From Pseudohalocynthiibacter aestuariivivens (GTDB lineage Bacteria > Pseudomonadota > Alphaproteobacteria > Rhodobacterales > Rhodobacteraceae), in the NCBI RefSeq assembly GCF_011040495.1, contig NZ_CP049037.1:1860001-1924000 (forward strand): a stretch of DNA of 64,000 nucleotides. The letters are read 5' to 3'. How positions within the stretch are numbered: position 1 is the first letter of the stretch; each line of letters begins with the position of its first letter. Shown here piece by piece: positions 35,857-45,261 of the stretch. Below the pieces are notes generated by a model. That model did no database searches. It saw only the letters and a list, made by a program, of their open reading frames with translations, and had not been told where the DNA came from. A program made the position numbers and the translations under genes.

Positions 35857-37368
35857 TCAATGCAGGGTCTGCGCATAATCTGTGACCGCCGCGCGGGCAG
35901 CCGCCAGATCATCCCCCAGAACACGGTCTTCGACCATCATCGGGACCGCGTCGCGCACTGTGCGATAGACCGGAGCCAACAGGGGTGCGGGGTCAATCCC
36001 GCGCAGATCCATCGCTTGCGCAGCCAACAGGCATTCGATCGCCACAATGGTCTGTGCGATGTCCACCACATCCCCCGCCCGGCGCGCGGCCAGCGGTGAC
36101 ATTGGTACATGGTCCTCTGTATTGGCACAGGTCGGCACCGACTGGATGGTGCCCGGCACCGCGCGTGTGCGCGCCTCGGCCACCAGTGACGCAGCGGTAT
36201 ACTGCACAATCATCATCCCGTTGTTGCGCCCCTGCGCCGCGTCAGGGTGAATGAGAAAGGCAGGCAAGCCGCCATTGTGATTCTCATCCACCAGACGCGC
36301 GCAGCGCCGCTCGCTGATGACCGCCAGCGAGGTGATGGAATTGGCCGCATAATCCAACACTTCACCAATGCGCTGACCGTGAAAATTACCCGAGTTCGAC
36401 GTGACCAGATTATCCGCCACCCCAAAGATCGGGTTGTCATTCACTGCGTTAATCTCCATCTCCATCGCTTCGCGCGCGTGGGCAATCGCATCGCGGGTCG
36501 AGCCATGCACCTGCGGAATACAACGCAGACTAAGCGCGTCGCGCAGCCGGGTCGGCCGCGGTGGCAGTACAGAAACGCTGTCCTTTGTCAGACGGCGCAT
36601 GTTGGCCGATGTCGCGATCTGCCCCGGATGGGGTTTCGCCAAGGCGGTCAGCTCATCAAAGCTATCAGACACGGCGCCCAAGGCCTCCATCGTCAGACAT
36701 GCCGCCTCTTCGGCCAATTCGATCAATGCCGACGCGTCATGCAATGCCAGCGCACCGATGCCGCTGGTCTGCTCAGTCCCGTTGATCAATGCGATCCCGT
36801 CACGCCCCGCGATATGAGGCGGCTCAATGCCCGCTTGCTGCATCACCGCCGCGCCATCCATCCAATCGCTGCAGCCAATTCGCGCACGCCCCAATCCCAG
36901 CAATGGCAGCGCCATATGTGCCAGCGGTGCCAGATCACCACAGGCACCGACTGATCCCTGCAACGGCACATGCGGTGTGATTCCGGCATTCAGCATTGCC
37001 ACCAGCGCCTCTAGCGTTGCCAGGTGTACGCCGGTTTGCCCGGTCGCCAATGCGTTGACCCGGATCACCATCATCGCGCGTACCGTGTCGCGTGACATTG
37101 GCGGGCCATAGGCGGCGGCATGGCTCTTTAGCAGATTGACCTGCTGGGCGTGGTTATCCGCACGCGATACCTTGCGCCCGTCCAGCGCGCCAAAGCCGGT
37201 GGTCACGCCATAAATCGGGCGGCCCTCGTCGATAAGCGTTTCCAGAAACGCCTCGCATTCCGTCACACGCCGGATAGCATCCTTGGTGAGTTCGATTGCA
37301 ACATCATCCCGCGCCACGCGCGCAATTTCGTTGATCGTCAGCGTTCTGCCATCAATCTTGATCGTCAT
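35857..37368 (-). CDS. Histidine/aromatic ammonia-lyase family protein with atypical MIO triad
   Basis: The 503-residue protein aligns along its length with HutH. Tyr53 (IYGVTTGFG), His83 (LLKSHAA), Asn196 (LINGTEQ), SGNFHG, NDNPIF and the Glu of NTEDHVPM fit histidine ammonia-lyase. Two positions do not. The cofactor-forming triad is Ala142-Cys143-Gly144 (GSVGACGDLAPLAHM) instead of Ala-Ser-Gly. The residue matching catalytic Tyr280 (YSLRC) is Leu279 (ALSLRC). ATG 37368 follows GGGGGGC. No hutU, hutI or hutG lies nearby; the neighbours are a LysR regulator and a TRAP system. Substrate and reaction are therefore open. Confidence 0.88.
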   Translation of the reverse strand: MTIKIDGRTLTINEIARVARDDVAIELTKDAIRRVTECEAFLETLIDEGRPIYGVTTGFGALDGRKVSRADNHAQQVNLLKSHAAAYGPPMSRDTVRAMMVIRVNALATGQTGVHLATLEALVAMLNAGITPHVPLQGSVGACGDLAPLAHMALPLLGLGRARIGCSDWMDGAAVMQQAGIEPPHIAGRDGIALINGTEQTSGIGALALHDASALIELAEEAACLTMEALGAVSDSFDELTALAKPHPGQIATSANMRRLTKDSVSVLPPRPTRLRDALSLRCIPQVHGSTRDAIAHAREAMEMEINAVNDNPIFGVADNLVTSNSGNFHGQRIGEVLDYAANSITSLAVISERRCARLVDENHNGGLPAFLIHPDAAQGRNNGMMIVQYTAASLVAEARTRAVPGTIQSVPTCANTEDHVPMSPLAARRAGDVVDIAQTIVAIECLLAAQAMDLRGIDPAPLLAPVYRTVRDAVPMMVEDRVLGDDLAAARAAVTDYAQTLH

Positions 37369-37464
37369 GGTGCCCCCCGTGCAACCTTGCAAATCCAGAC
37401 CATCACGCTACTCAGACAGCATGCGCCTATAAAGTTCAATTAAAACGACACTGCATGAGTTTTT

Positions 37465-38382
37465 TTAACGCAAGAGCATTTCCGAACCGATCATCTCTTG
37501 GGCCAGCGCGATGAACGCTTCCTGCGCCGGATTGGGACGCACACGCCGCAACCCAGCCAGCGAGAGGACGGGCGTGCGGACCTCTTCCAAAATCTCGATA
37601 GTTCGGACAGGCGCATCCGGGTCATTGCCGTAAGGTGGGCACATGTTGACCAGCGCATACGCATCACTTCTCCCGACCAAGTTGCGCAACAACTCGAACG
37701 ACTGAACGCGTTGGGCGATGCGGGGCAACCCCAGTCCGCAATCTGCAAAGATCGAAAAGATGTAGTCGCGGGTATTGGCGTAGTCAGCCAGAATATAGGG
37801 ATAATCCTCGAAATCCCGCAATGACGCGCGTGACAGCCCCGCCAACGGATGCCCCTGAGCAACCAAGATACGCGGTGGCAGATCCAGAACCGGCCAAGTG
37901 CGGATCGCAGCAGGCAAGTCGGTATCATAGGTCAGGGCCAGATCGCTGCGCCCCGAAACCAGACCACTCAGCAGATCACTGATCACACCTTCGCTGATAT
38001 AGACGTCAATCCCCGGATAGCGCGCCCGGAAGGCCTCTAGAAAGGCCGGGATCACATAGGGCGCGAGGCTACGCAAAACGCCCACTTCCAGCGCCCCTTC
38101 CAGCCCACCATCGCGCCGGCCGCCTGATTGTTCGATTCCCTCCACGCCGCTCAACACGTTGCGCGCCTCAATCAGCGTTTCCTTGCCAGCATCGGTCAAC
38201 ACCAACCCGCGTGCATGACGCCGTTCAAACAACTGACACCCGATAACACCCTCCAACTGTCCAACCGACAAGGAGATCGAGGAAGCCGACACATTCATCA
38301 CTTCCGCTGCCCGCTTGAAACTGCCATGTTTCGCGGCGCTGGCAAAATAGCGCAATTGCCTAAGGGACAGTCTGGAATTCAT
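37465..38382 (-). CDS. LysR family transcriptional regulator
   Basis: The 305-residue LTTR has an N-terminal winged HTH (LSLRQLRYFASAAKHGSFKRAAEVMNVSASSISLSVGQLEGVIG) and an effector domain with the usual LEVGVLRSLAPYVIP and QGHPLAG elements. It lies 32 nt after a TAXI permease gene and 96 nt before the ammonia-lyase gene, on the same strand. It likely controls one or both in response to their substrate; that is inferred from position. Confidence 0.92.
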   Translation of the reverse strand: MNSRLSLRQLRYFASAAKHGSFKRAAEVMNVSASSISLSVGQLEGVIGCQLFERRHARGLVLTDAGKETLIEARNVLSGVEGIEQSGGRRDGGLEGALEVGVLRSLAPYVIPAFLEAFRARYPGIDVYISEGVISDLLSGLVSGRSDLALTYDTDLPAAIRTWPVLDLPPRILVAQGHPLAGLSRASLRDFEDYPYILADYANTRDYIFSIFADCGLGLPRIAQRVQSFELLRNLVGRSDAYALVNMCPPYGNDPDAPVRTIEILEEVRTPVLSLAGLRRVRPNPAQEAFIALAQEMIGSEMLLR

Positions 38383-38414
38383 GCGCCACCTCTCAGTTCA
38401 CGCGCGGTCATCGC

Positions 38415-40205
38415 CTAGATTGGCGCCAGTACCAGCAGCAGCCCAACAGCAGCAGCAGCCAAGCGCAGCAAGACATGCCAGCGCCGGACCAATGCCCAAC
38501 TGATCAGCGCCAGCCCGGCGCCGATCTTGATCGCGGCCAGCACCGCCATCACCGGCGCGCCGGTCAGGTTAATGAGCGATGGCGCAGCAACCATACCCAG
38601 CGGGATCAGGTAGAGCCCGACGCCCAGCGCCATTGCCGTCAACGCCACACGCAGCCAATTTTCCCCGATCATCCCTGCTGCGATGAATACCGCACCACAG
38701 ACCGGCGGCGTGATGGTGGACAACAATGCATACCAGAACACGAACACATGTGCCTGCAGTGGGTCCAGCCCCAGTTCAATCAGTGCAGGTCCGGCCACTG
38801 AGACACAGATCACATACGCCGCTGTCGTCGGCACCTCCATCCCCAGCACCAGACAGGCCAGCGCAGTGAGCAGCAGCGATGGCCAAAGCTGACCACCTGA
38901 CACCGACAGGATCAACGACGTAATCTTGACCCCCAGCCCGGTTACACCCAGCACTCCGATCACCAGCGAAGCGCAGAATATGATAGCCCCGATCAGCGCC
39001 ACCTGCTTTCCTGCGTTGATCAATGCGCTTTCGGCCCGCACTGCCGCGCGTCGCAGATCAATCCGCAGATCACGCCCCGTCAGCAACAACACCGCGCCTG
39101 CCATGATCGCAAGACAGGCCGCATATTGCGGCGTCACCTGCATCACGAACATGCCCCACAGCAGGATGAAAAAGGGAATCAGGAAAAACCCCGAAGTCAC
39201 CAGAACATCGCGCCGCGCAGGCCGATCCGCCGCCGTCAGGCCACGCAAATCATAGCGGCGCGCATAGCCGTCGATTCCGATCCACACCGCCCAGAAATAC
39301 AACAACGCCGGCAGTGCCGCGGCGGCCATAATGCCAGTGTAGGGAACGCCGGTCAGTTCCACCATTACAAAGGCCCCGGCCCCCATGAGCGGCGGCATGA
39401 TCTGCCCGCCCGAAGACGCCACCGCCTCGACTGCGCCAGCGATACGTTTTGGATAGCCCAGCTTGGTCATCGCGGGCAGCGTGATCGCCCCGGTCGAGGC
39501 AACATTTGCCGACGCCGACCCGGAAATCGAACCGAACAGCGCCGAGGACAGGACCGAAACCTTGGCCGCGCCGCCCCTTAGCCTTCCGGCGGCTGCGGCC
39601 GCGACATTCATGAATCCCTGCCCGGCCTCGCCCGCGTTCAGTACCGCGCCAAAGATTACGAAGATCGCCACGACATTCACCGATACGGCGGTCAGCGATC
39701 CCCACAACCCGCCTTCGGCAATGACTAACGTTCCCAGAAAACTTTCAATCGGCGTTCCCGAATGGCCGAACTGACCGGGGATGTGTTGTCCTAGCAGACC
39801 GTAAAGCAGCGCCAGCGCGGCAACCAGCGGCAGCGGCCAGCCGATTGCCCGGCGTGCAGCCTCCAACACCACACAAATCAGAACGGCGGCGATGCCGACC
39901 TGAAAGTCAGATTCCAAGAAACCGTATTGATCGGCAAGCGCGTCATGGCTGAAAGCAACCCACAATGCGGCAGCACAGCCAAAGACAAGCAGCACCATGC
40001 CACTGACCCATTGCGTGCCCTCGCGCTGATAGATCAGCACCCAAGGCAGCACAAAAACCAGATGCAGCGGGCGGCTCACAAGGTTGGGCACCAGTCCGGA
40101 GAACACCAACCCGATGTGAAACAAAACTGAGGCCAGCGCAAAGCTGGCCCAGAAAACCCGCGCCAGACCTGCCGACGCGGGCGTATCAGCGTTGGTCAAG
40201 CTCAC
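38415..40205 (-). CDS. TRAP transporter fused permease, TAXI type (system 1)
   Basis: The 596-residue fusion of small (DctQ) and large (DctM) permease parts has about 16 hydrophobic segments. FGSISGSASANVASTGAITLPAMTKLGYPKRIAGAVEAVASSGGQIMPPLMGAGAFVM is the family's core half-repeat, and LGMEVPTTAAYVI plus TPPVCGAVFIAAG form the second. Its ATG overlaps the TAXI binding-protein stop (ATGA). It imports a small organic acid with Na+ or H+. Confidence 0.93.
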   Translation of the reverse strand: MSLTNADTPASAGLARVFWASFALASVLFHIGLVFSGLVPNLVSRPLHLVFVLPWVLIYQREGTQWVSGMVLLVFGCAAALWVAFSHDALADQYGFLESDFQVGIAAVLICVVLEAARRAIGWPLPLVAALALLYGLLGQHIPGQFGHSGTPIESFLGTLVIAEGGLWGSLTAVSVNVVAIFVIFGAVLNAGEAGQGFMNVAAAAAGRLRGGAAKVSVLSSALFGSISGSASANVASTGAITLPAMTKLGYPKRIAGAVEAVASSGGQIMPPLMGAGAFVMVELTGVPYTGIMAAAALPALLYFWAVWIGIDGYARRYDLRGLTAADRPARRDVLVTSGFFLIPFFILLWGMFVMQVTPQYAACLAIMAGAVLLLTGRDLRIDLRRAAVRAESALINAGKQVALIGAIIFCASLVIGVLGVTGLGVKITSLILSVSGGQLWPSLLLTALACLVLGMEVPTTAAYVICVSVAGPALIELGLDPLQAHVFVFWYALLSTITPPVCGAVFIAAGMIGENWLRVALTAMALGVGLYLIPLGMVAAPSLINLTGAPVMAVLAAIKIGAGLALISWALVRRWHVLLRLAAAAVGLLLVLAPI

Positions 40206-41155
40206 TTTTGATCATCGGTGATCTCAAAGCCCGCTTCCTCGTAGTAACGAAGCGCACCGGGGTGAATCTTGCCCGTGATGTTCGCCATCAGATCGGCGTC
40301 CACACCGCCCCACCATTTGGCAGATGCGGTCATAGTGGCCTTCTGTTCCCAATATGTCTTGGTCAATTGGTAGGCGGTGTCATCATCCATCTTGGTGGTG
40401 GTAAAGGCCACAACCGGTAGCGAGGTCGTCACGATATCCTCGTCCTGCCCCGCATACGTCCCCGCCGGGATCACCAGTTTCGTCCGCTTGGTTTCGGCAA
40501 TCTGCGCATCGCTCAGCGACACGACCCGCACACCGGTAGAGGCCGCAGCCTCCACCACATTCGGCGCGGGCCAGCTGCCTGCCGTCACAAAACCGTCGAT
40601 CTGGCCGTTCTTGAGGGCAGGCACCGCATTGGACAGCTCGACATCGGCGATCGTCACATCATCCTGAACCCCAAAGAGGTCCAGATATTTTTCACCTTCA
40701 CGCGCGCCAAAGCTGCCTTTGCCGAGAAGGATCGTCTTGCCTTTGAGGTCATCAAATGTTGTCGCGCCGCTCGCCTCGCTCATCACGAAGTGCATGGTCA
40801 GCGACGGGATCGGAAACAGGGCGCGGATGTCGTCAAAGGCCGGATCACCCTTCCCTTCGAACATCGCCTTGCCGCCTTGGGCCAGCTTGACCAGAACGGG
40901 CGGTGTAGTGAACACGTAGTCGCCGCCGCGTGCGCGCACCTCCATCACGTTCTGAACCGAGCCTTGGCTTTCTTCAATCGTCACACTGATTTCGCCGTCG
41001 CTGGCCTTGCCCATCGCTTCGGCAATCTGCACCGCCATTTGATAATAGGACGACGTGGACTTGGCCGACTTGTAGGTCACGCGGGTCTCGGCGCTTGCAG
41101 GCATCGCGGTCAACAGAGCGACGGCGACAGCAGCAGTCAGATGACTAAACTTCAT
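40202..41155 (-). CDS. TAXI family TRAP substrate-binding protein (system 1)
   Basis: The 317-residue protein has a signal peptide (MKFSHLTAAVAVALLTAMPASA). The mature part has SSYYQMAVQIAEAMGKASDG, SQGSVQNVMEVRARGGDY, LKGKTILLGKGSFGAREGEKY and GQIDGFVTAGSWPAPNV, matching the TAXI group (glutamate/aromatic-type ligands in the few studied members). It is co-translated with the fused permease. Confidence 0.92.
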   Translation of the reverse strand: MKFSHLTAAVAVALLTAMPASAETRVTYKSAKSTSSYYQMAVQIAEAMGKASDGEISVTIEESQGSVQNVMEVRARGGDYVFTTPPVLVKLAQGGKAMFEGKGDPAFDDIRALFPIPSLTMHFVMSEASGATTFDDLKGKTILLGKGSFGAREGEKYLDLFGVQDDVTIADVELSNAVPALKNGQIDGFVTAGSWPAPNVVEAAASTGVRVVSLSDAQIAETKRTKLVIPAGTYAGQDEDIVTTSLPVVAFTTTKMDDDTAYQLTKTYWEQKATMTASAKWWGGVDADLMANITGKIHPGALRYYEEAGFEITDDQK

Positions 41156-41414
41156 GGAATATCCTTCCTTGTTTCTCGGGCGTCAATAAATCGTCAGGTG
41201 TCGTCAGGGTCAATCGAAATGGTGGGCCGTAGCAGGCCGACATTAACCATAATTGAACACCACCGCCCACGTTGGTAAAACAGCCAGCTGCCCCTTTAAA
41301 CCGCGTCGTTGCTATGACAAGCGACATATGCGCGGCCCCCGAAACCGGATGCATCTAACGCAGCCCGAACCGGAAGCCGTTCCTTTTTGACGGTCGCCAT
41401 TTCACAATGCGGCG
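41156..41414. other. Intergenic region between two TAXI-TRAP systems
   Basis: This 259-bp stretch separates the end of the system 2 permease gene from the system 1 binding-protein gene. No convincing reading frame or strong hairpin is present. It should contain the promoter for system 1, with AAGGAAGGATATTCC serving as ribosome site. Confidence 0.4.
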
Positions 41415-43631
41415 TCAACTCACCGCAGGCGTTGCACTCCGCGCATTCCGCAGGAAAATCGCCAGCACCAGCGCGCCACCGATTGCCATCGCCAGCCATG
41501 ATGTCGAGATGAGCAACAAGCCCCCAATGGTCAAGGCAACCTTGTCCAGCGTATGCAGCGGTGCCTTGAAATAGCCGATATATGCGGCCGATAGCGCAAC
41601 GATACAGACAATCCCACTGATCAGCGCCGCGACGAATTCAACCATCGAGAAATCAACAAACAGCAGGCTGGGCGCATAGATGAACATGAAGGGCACCAGC
41701 GCCTTGCCCATCGACAATCGGAACGCCGTCATGCCGGTTTGCATCGGGTCAGACCGCGCAAGGCCCGCAGCAGCATACGCCGCCAGCGCGACAGGCGGCG
41801 TTACATCCGCTAGCACACCAAAATAGAACACAAAGAAATGGGTGGCGATCAGCGGAATGTCGAATTTCATCAGGGCCGGTGCCGCAATAGAGGCAAGGAT
41901 GATGTAGGTCGGTGTGGTCGGGATACCCGCCCCCATGATGATGCAGGCGATCGCCACGAACACGAGGCCAAAGAACAGCGCCATGCTTTTTTCGTTCAGC
42001 AAACCGGTAAAATCTATTGCGGTCATGAACCCGGCCAGATCATAGGCCAGTTCAACCACCGCAGCAGAGAATTTGAACCCCAGTCCGGTCAGCGTCGTGA
42101 TCCCCAGCAAGAAGCCCACACAGGCACAGGCAGCCCCGATGGCCAGTGCGAATTTTGCGCCATCCTCGAACCCGCGCACAAGGCGCGGCGGGGTCAACAC
42201 GGTACCCGTGTCCATCGAGGTATTTCCCAGCCCGCGCATCAGCAGAGGCACATAGGAAAACACGATTGTCAGGATAATGCCCCAGAAGGCTGCCAGAAAC
42301 GGGGTGTATTGCATCAGCAGCAGCGCCACCATGACACCCAAGGGCACGAACAGGTGCCATGATTTGCTGAGAACTGCCTTGAATTGCGGGATCTTGTCAG
42401 CGGACAGGCCCGACAGGCCCAGGCGCTTGGCCTCGAGATGGACCATCAGCATGATCGCCAGATAGTGAAACGCCGCCGGGATGATCGCGATCAGGATAAT
42501 CTCGTTATAGGGCACACCCAGCATTTCGGTCATCACAAAGGCCGACGCCCCCATGATCGGCGGCGTCACCTGCCCGCCACAGGATGCCGATGCCTCGATG
42601 GCCCCGGCAAAGCGCGGCGTGAAACCGGATTTCTTCATCAGCGGAATGGTGAAAGCGCCCGTCGTCACCGTGTTGGCGATCGGAGACCCGGAAATCATCC
42701 CGAAAAAGCCCGAGGACACGACCGACACCTTGGCGCTACCGCCCGAGGCACGGCCCGCGACGATGGTGGCGAGGTCGATGAACAGCTGCCCCAGACCGCT
42801 CATCTGGGCCAGAATACCGAACAGGACAAAGTGGAACACGTAGGTCGCCACAACGCCGACAGCGACGCCGTATATCCCTTCGGTTCCGACATAGAGATGG
42901 TTGATGATCCGCAGAATGTTATAGCCGCGATGGCCCATGATGCCGGGCATGTAAGGTCCCAACATCGCATAGGCTACGCAGAACACCCCGATAAAGGCCA
43001 AGGTTGGCCCCATGGTACGGCGGGTCGCCTCCAGCGTCATGATAATGGCGATCAGGCCCATCATGTATTCCTGCGGTCGAGGCGAACCGACATTGGTGAT
43101 AAACACGTCGCGGAAGAATAGCACCAGATACAACGAGAACCCCGCACCCAGGATGGCGAACACCCAGTCGCGCAGCGCCACCTTGCTGCCCGGCACGCCC
43201 CGCCCCTTGATCGGTAAGGTCAGAACCGTCAGCAGCACCATCACAGCCGCAAAGATGTAGGTAAGCGCAGAAGGCGGCAGCGCCATGACAAGATCGTAGA
43301 TGATATAAAGGTAGAACGTGCCGAAAATCGCGCTGTCGATCCACAATCGGCGCGTCGGGCTGGCACGGCGGCGCGGGAACACCAAAAACACCAACCCCAT
43401 GACAAAGGTTAGGTGAATGGTGCGGTGCGTCACCTCGTTCAGCAGGCCAAATCCAGCGGTGTAAACATGGAAGATCGACAAGGCGACGCAGGCGATGGTG
43501 ACAAGCCGGGCAACCAGCCCCTTGAGGTCGCGAAAGTTCGATTCAGAATCGTATTCACGCACCAACGCCTCGATTTCATCGGCGGTCAGTTCTCGGTCAT
43601 CCGGGGCGGCGGTGTGCTTGGTCTCTGACAT
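41415..43631 (-). CDS. TRAP transporter fused permease, TAXI type (system 2)
   Basis: The 738-residue fused 4TM/12TM permease is considerably longer than system 1. The core motif is VSSGFFGMISGSPIANTVTTGAFTIPLMKKSGFTPRFAGAIEASASCGGQVTPPIMGASAFVM, with a later MGAGIPTTPTYIILASIAAPALM and DVTPPVALAAYAAAGLARSD. It starts 2 nt after the DUF1850 gene, whose end contains the ribosome site GGAG. TAXI systems import small acids. Confidence 0.94.
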   Translation of the reverse strand: MSETKHTAAPDDRELTADEIEALVREYDSESNFRDLKGLVARLVTIACVALSIFHVYTAGFGLLNEVTHRTIHLTFVMGLVFLVFPRRRASPTRRLWIDSAIFGTFYLYIIYDLVMALPPSALTYIFAAVMVLLTVLTLPIKGRGVPGSKVALRDWVFAILGAGFSLYLVLFFRDVFITNVGSPRPQEYMMGLIAIIMTLEATRRTMGPTLAFIGVFCVAYAMLGPYMPGIMGHRGYNILRIINHLYVGTEGIYGVAVGVVATYVFHFVLFGILAQMSGLGQLFIDLATIVAGRASGGSAKVSVVSSGFFGMISGSPIANTVTTGAFTIPLMKKSGFTPRFAGAIEASASCGGQVTPPIMGASAFVMTEMLGVPYNEIILIAIIPAAFHYLAIMLMVHLEAKRLGLSGLSADKIPQFKAVLSKSWHLFVPLGVMVALLLMQYTPFLAAFWGIILTIVFSYVPLLMRGLGNTSMDTGTVLTPPRLVRGFEDGAKFALAIGAACACVGFLLGITTLTGLGFKFSAAVVELAYDLAGFMTAIDFTGLLNEKSMALFFGLVFVAIACIIMGAGIPTTPTYIILASIAAPALMKFDIPLIATHFFVFYFGVLADVTPPVALAAYAAAGLARSDPMQTGMTAFRLSMGKALVPFMFIYAPSLLFVDFSMVEFVAALISGIVCIVALSAAYIGYFKAPLHTLDKVALTIGGLLLISTSWLAMAIGGALVLAIFLRNARSATPAVS

Positions 43632-43633
43632 GT

Positions 43634-44110
43634 TTACTCCGATGGGTCACAGGCCGCGATCCGTAGAGCCGAATGCCCCAGAGATGCAAGCGCGATGGTT
43701 TGGTCTGCGATATGAAGGGTATTTTTATATTCCGGCTGGACGCGCACGATCATGGCGCCGATGGGACGGTCGAGATCAAGGATGAATTGCCCGTTCTCGT
43801 GTCGCCATCCCGTTGCGTTCATCTCATTGCCCAGTGAGGGCAGTCCAGCGCCATGCGCCTGAAAGATTTCCGAGGTCTGGACGATTTGCCCCGCGTCGAT
43901 CTGATAGGTATCCAAAACCGGTGTTCGCGAGACAGAATGAATGAAGCTCAATGAAAATGATCCTATAGTATCAAGAGGATAGATATTCAATGGCTTGTCT
44001 GATGGATAGCTGTTCAGGCACAAAGACGGTGCCGCATATGCAACCCCAGACAAAGAAAGGATGGCCCATAGGGCCACCCCAAGGACACCAACGGTGCCGC
44101 ATTGCGACAT
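43634..44110 (-). CDS. DUF1850 family protein linked to TAXI-TRAP transporter
   Basis: The 158-residue exported protein has an N-terminal hydrophobic segment (VLGVALWAILSLSGVAYA) and the DUF1850 core FSLSFIHSVSRTPVLDTYQID...FQAHGAGLPS. DUF1850 genes recur between TAXI binding proteins and fused permeases, so an accessory role in that transport is likely although unproven. The ATG at 44110 overlaps the upstream stop as TGATG; a GTG one codon earlier is the alternative. Confidence 0.85.
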   Translation of the reverse strand: MSQCGTVGVLGVALWAILSLSGVAYAAPSLCLNSYPSDKPLNIYPLDTIGSFSLSFIHSVSRTPVLDTYQIDAGQIVQTSEIFQAHGAGLPSLGNEMNATGWRHENGQFILDLDRPIGAMIVRVQPEYKNTLHIADQTIALASLGHSALRIAACDPSE

Positions 44111-45087
44111 CACTTGATGCCTTTTTCCGTATAATATTTCTCGGCGCCCGGATGCAGCGGGACAGAAACGCTTTCCAGTGCCTTGTCGAGCGAGATTTCC
44201 TTGCCCTTTGGATGCACGTTGCCCAGCGTTTCTGTGTTTTCGTACAGAGCCTTGGTCACAGCGTAAATGATGTCGTCCGACACGTCCGCATGGGTCGCCC
44301 AGATCGCCCGCACAGCGAGCGTTTCAACGTCATTGTCCTGCCCCTTGTAGGTGCCCCCTGCAAGGATCGCATTCGCGTAATACGGTTGCGTTTCCTGCAA
44401 CTTGGCAATCGCGGGGCCGTTCAGCGGCACGATGCGGATGTCGTGGCCGTTGGCCAGATCCGTGACCGACGACGTGGGCGAGCCTGCGGTAATCAGAGAC
44501 GCATCTAGGTTGCCATCCTTGATCTTGTCGACCGACTGCGAGAAGGACGAGAAATCTTCAGAGACGTCTTCGCGTGTCATGCCATGCGCCACCATCAGAT
44601 CGCCCAACAGCTGCCACTGGCCCGATCCCGGAGAACCGGAAGAGATCGTCTTGCCCTTGAGGTCTTCGAAGGTTTCAATGCCAGAGTCAGCACGCACGAC
44701 CAATTGGACCGTTTCGGGATAAAGCGCGCCGATTGCACGGACATTTTCGGTTGCCGAACCGTCGAACTGGTTTATCCCCTTGTAAGCGGCATCCAGAATA
44801 TCAGCGGCGACAAAAGCGGATTCAATCTCGCCACGTCCCAGAAGCTGGGCATTAGCAACCGACGCATTCCCGGTCTCTGCTGTCGCCGAGAGCTTGGTAT
44901 CGGGAATTTCGGCTGTGTTCGAAATCAGCTGCGCCAGCATACCACCCAAAGGATAATAGGTTCCCCCGGTGCCACCAGTGGCGATACCAAAGAAGACACG
45001 GTCTGCGGCAAAGCCGGGCAGAGTGCCCATATGAAGCAGCGGCGCCGCAGCGACCCCACTCAAAAAGATACGACGTGAAAGTTTCAT
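44110..45087 (-). CDS. TAXI family TRAP substrate-binding protein (system 2)
   Basis: The 325-residue protein has an export signal (MKLSRRIFLSGVAAAPLLHMGTLPGFA, with a twin-Arg). The mature domain has FGIATGGTGGTYYPLGGMLAQLI, the canonical TAXI opening, then SVANAQLLGRGEIESAFVAADI, LKGKTISSGSPGSGQWQLL and NLDASLITAGSPTSSV. The operon order is binding protein, DUF1850, fused permease. Confidence 0.94.
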   Translation of the reverse strand: MKLSRRIFLSGVAAAPLLHMGTLPGFAADRVFFGIATGGTGGTYYPLGGMLAQLISNTAEIPDTKLSATAETGNASVANAQLLGRGEIESAFVAADILDAAYKGINQFDGSATENVRAIGALYPETVQLVVRADSGIETFEDLKGKTISSGSPGSGQWQLLGDLMVAHGMTREDVSEDFSSFSQSVDKIKDGNLDASLITAGSPTSSVTDLANGHDIRIVPLNGPAIAKLQETQPYYANAILAGGTYKGQDNDVETLAVRAIWATHADVSDDIIYAVTKALYENTETLGNVHPKGKEISLDKALESVSVPLHPGAEKYYTEKGIK

Positions 45088-45261
45088 TTTCTTCCCCCGA
45101 TATAAAAACCTTGCGCTTGTTAGTGCCCAGATGCCGGGCGTTTAACAGGCGCTCATGCGCCAGACATTGTATCCGCGCGCTATATCTATCTTTGTGAAGT
45201 TGTTAGGTAATGTCCAGTTTAGAAAATTTCTCTGCGACGCGACAGGACAAATCAGCCTGCT

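Noticed and set aside
35857..37368. Canonical hut operon histidase
   Set aside because: No hutU, hutI, hutG, hutF or HutC-type regulator is nearby, and two catalytic positions deviate, so the gene symbol hutH is withheld.
37369..37464. LysR box in the LysR/ammonia-lyase gap
   Set aside because: CATGC and GCATG arms are about 30 bp apart and no T-N11-A dyad of good quality is seen, so no operator is claimed.
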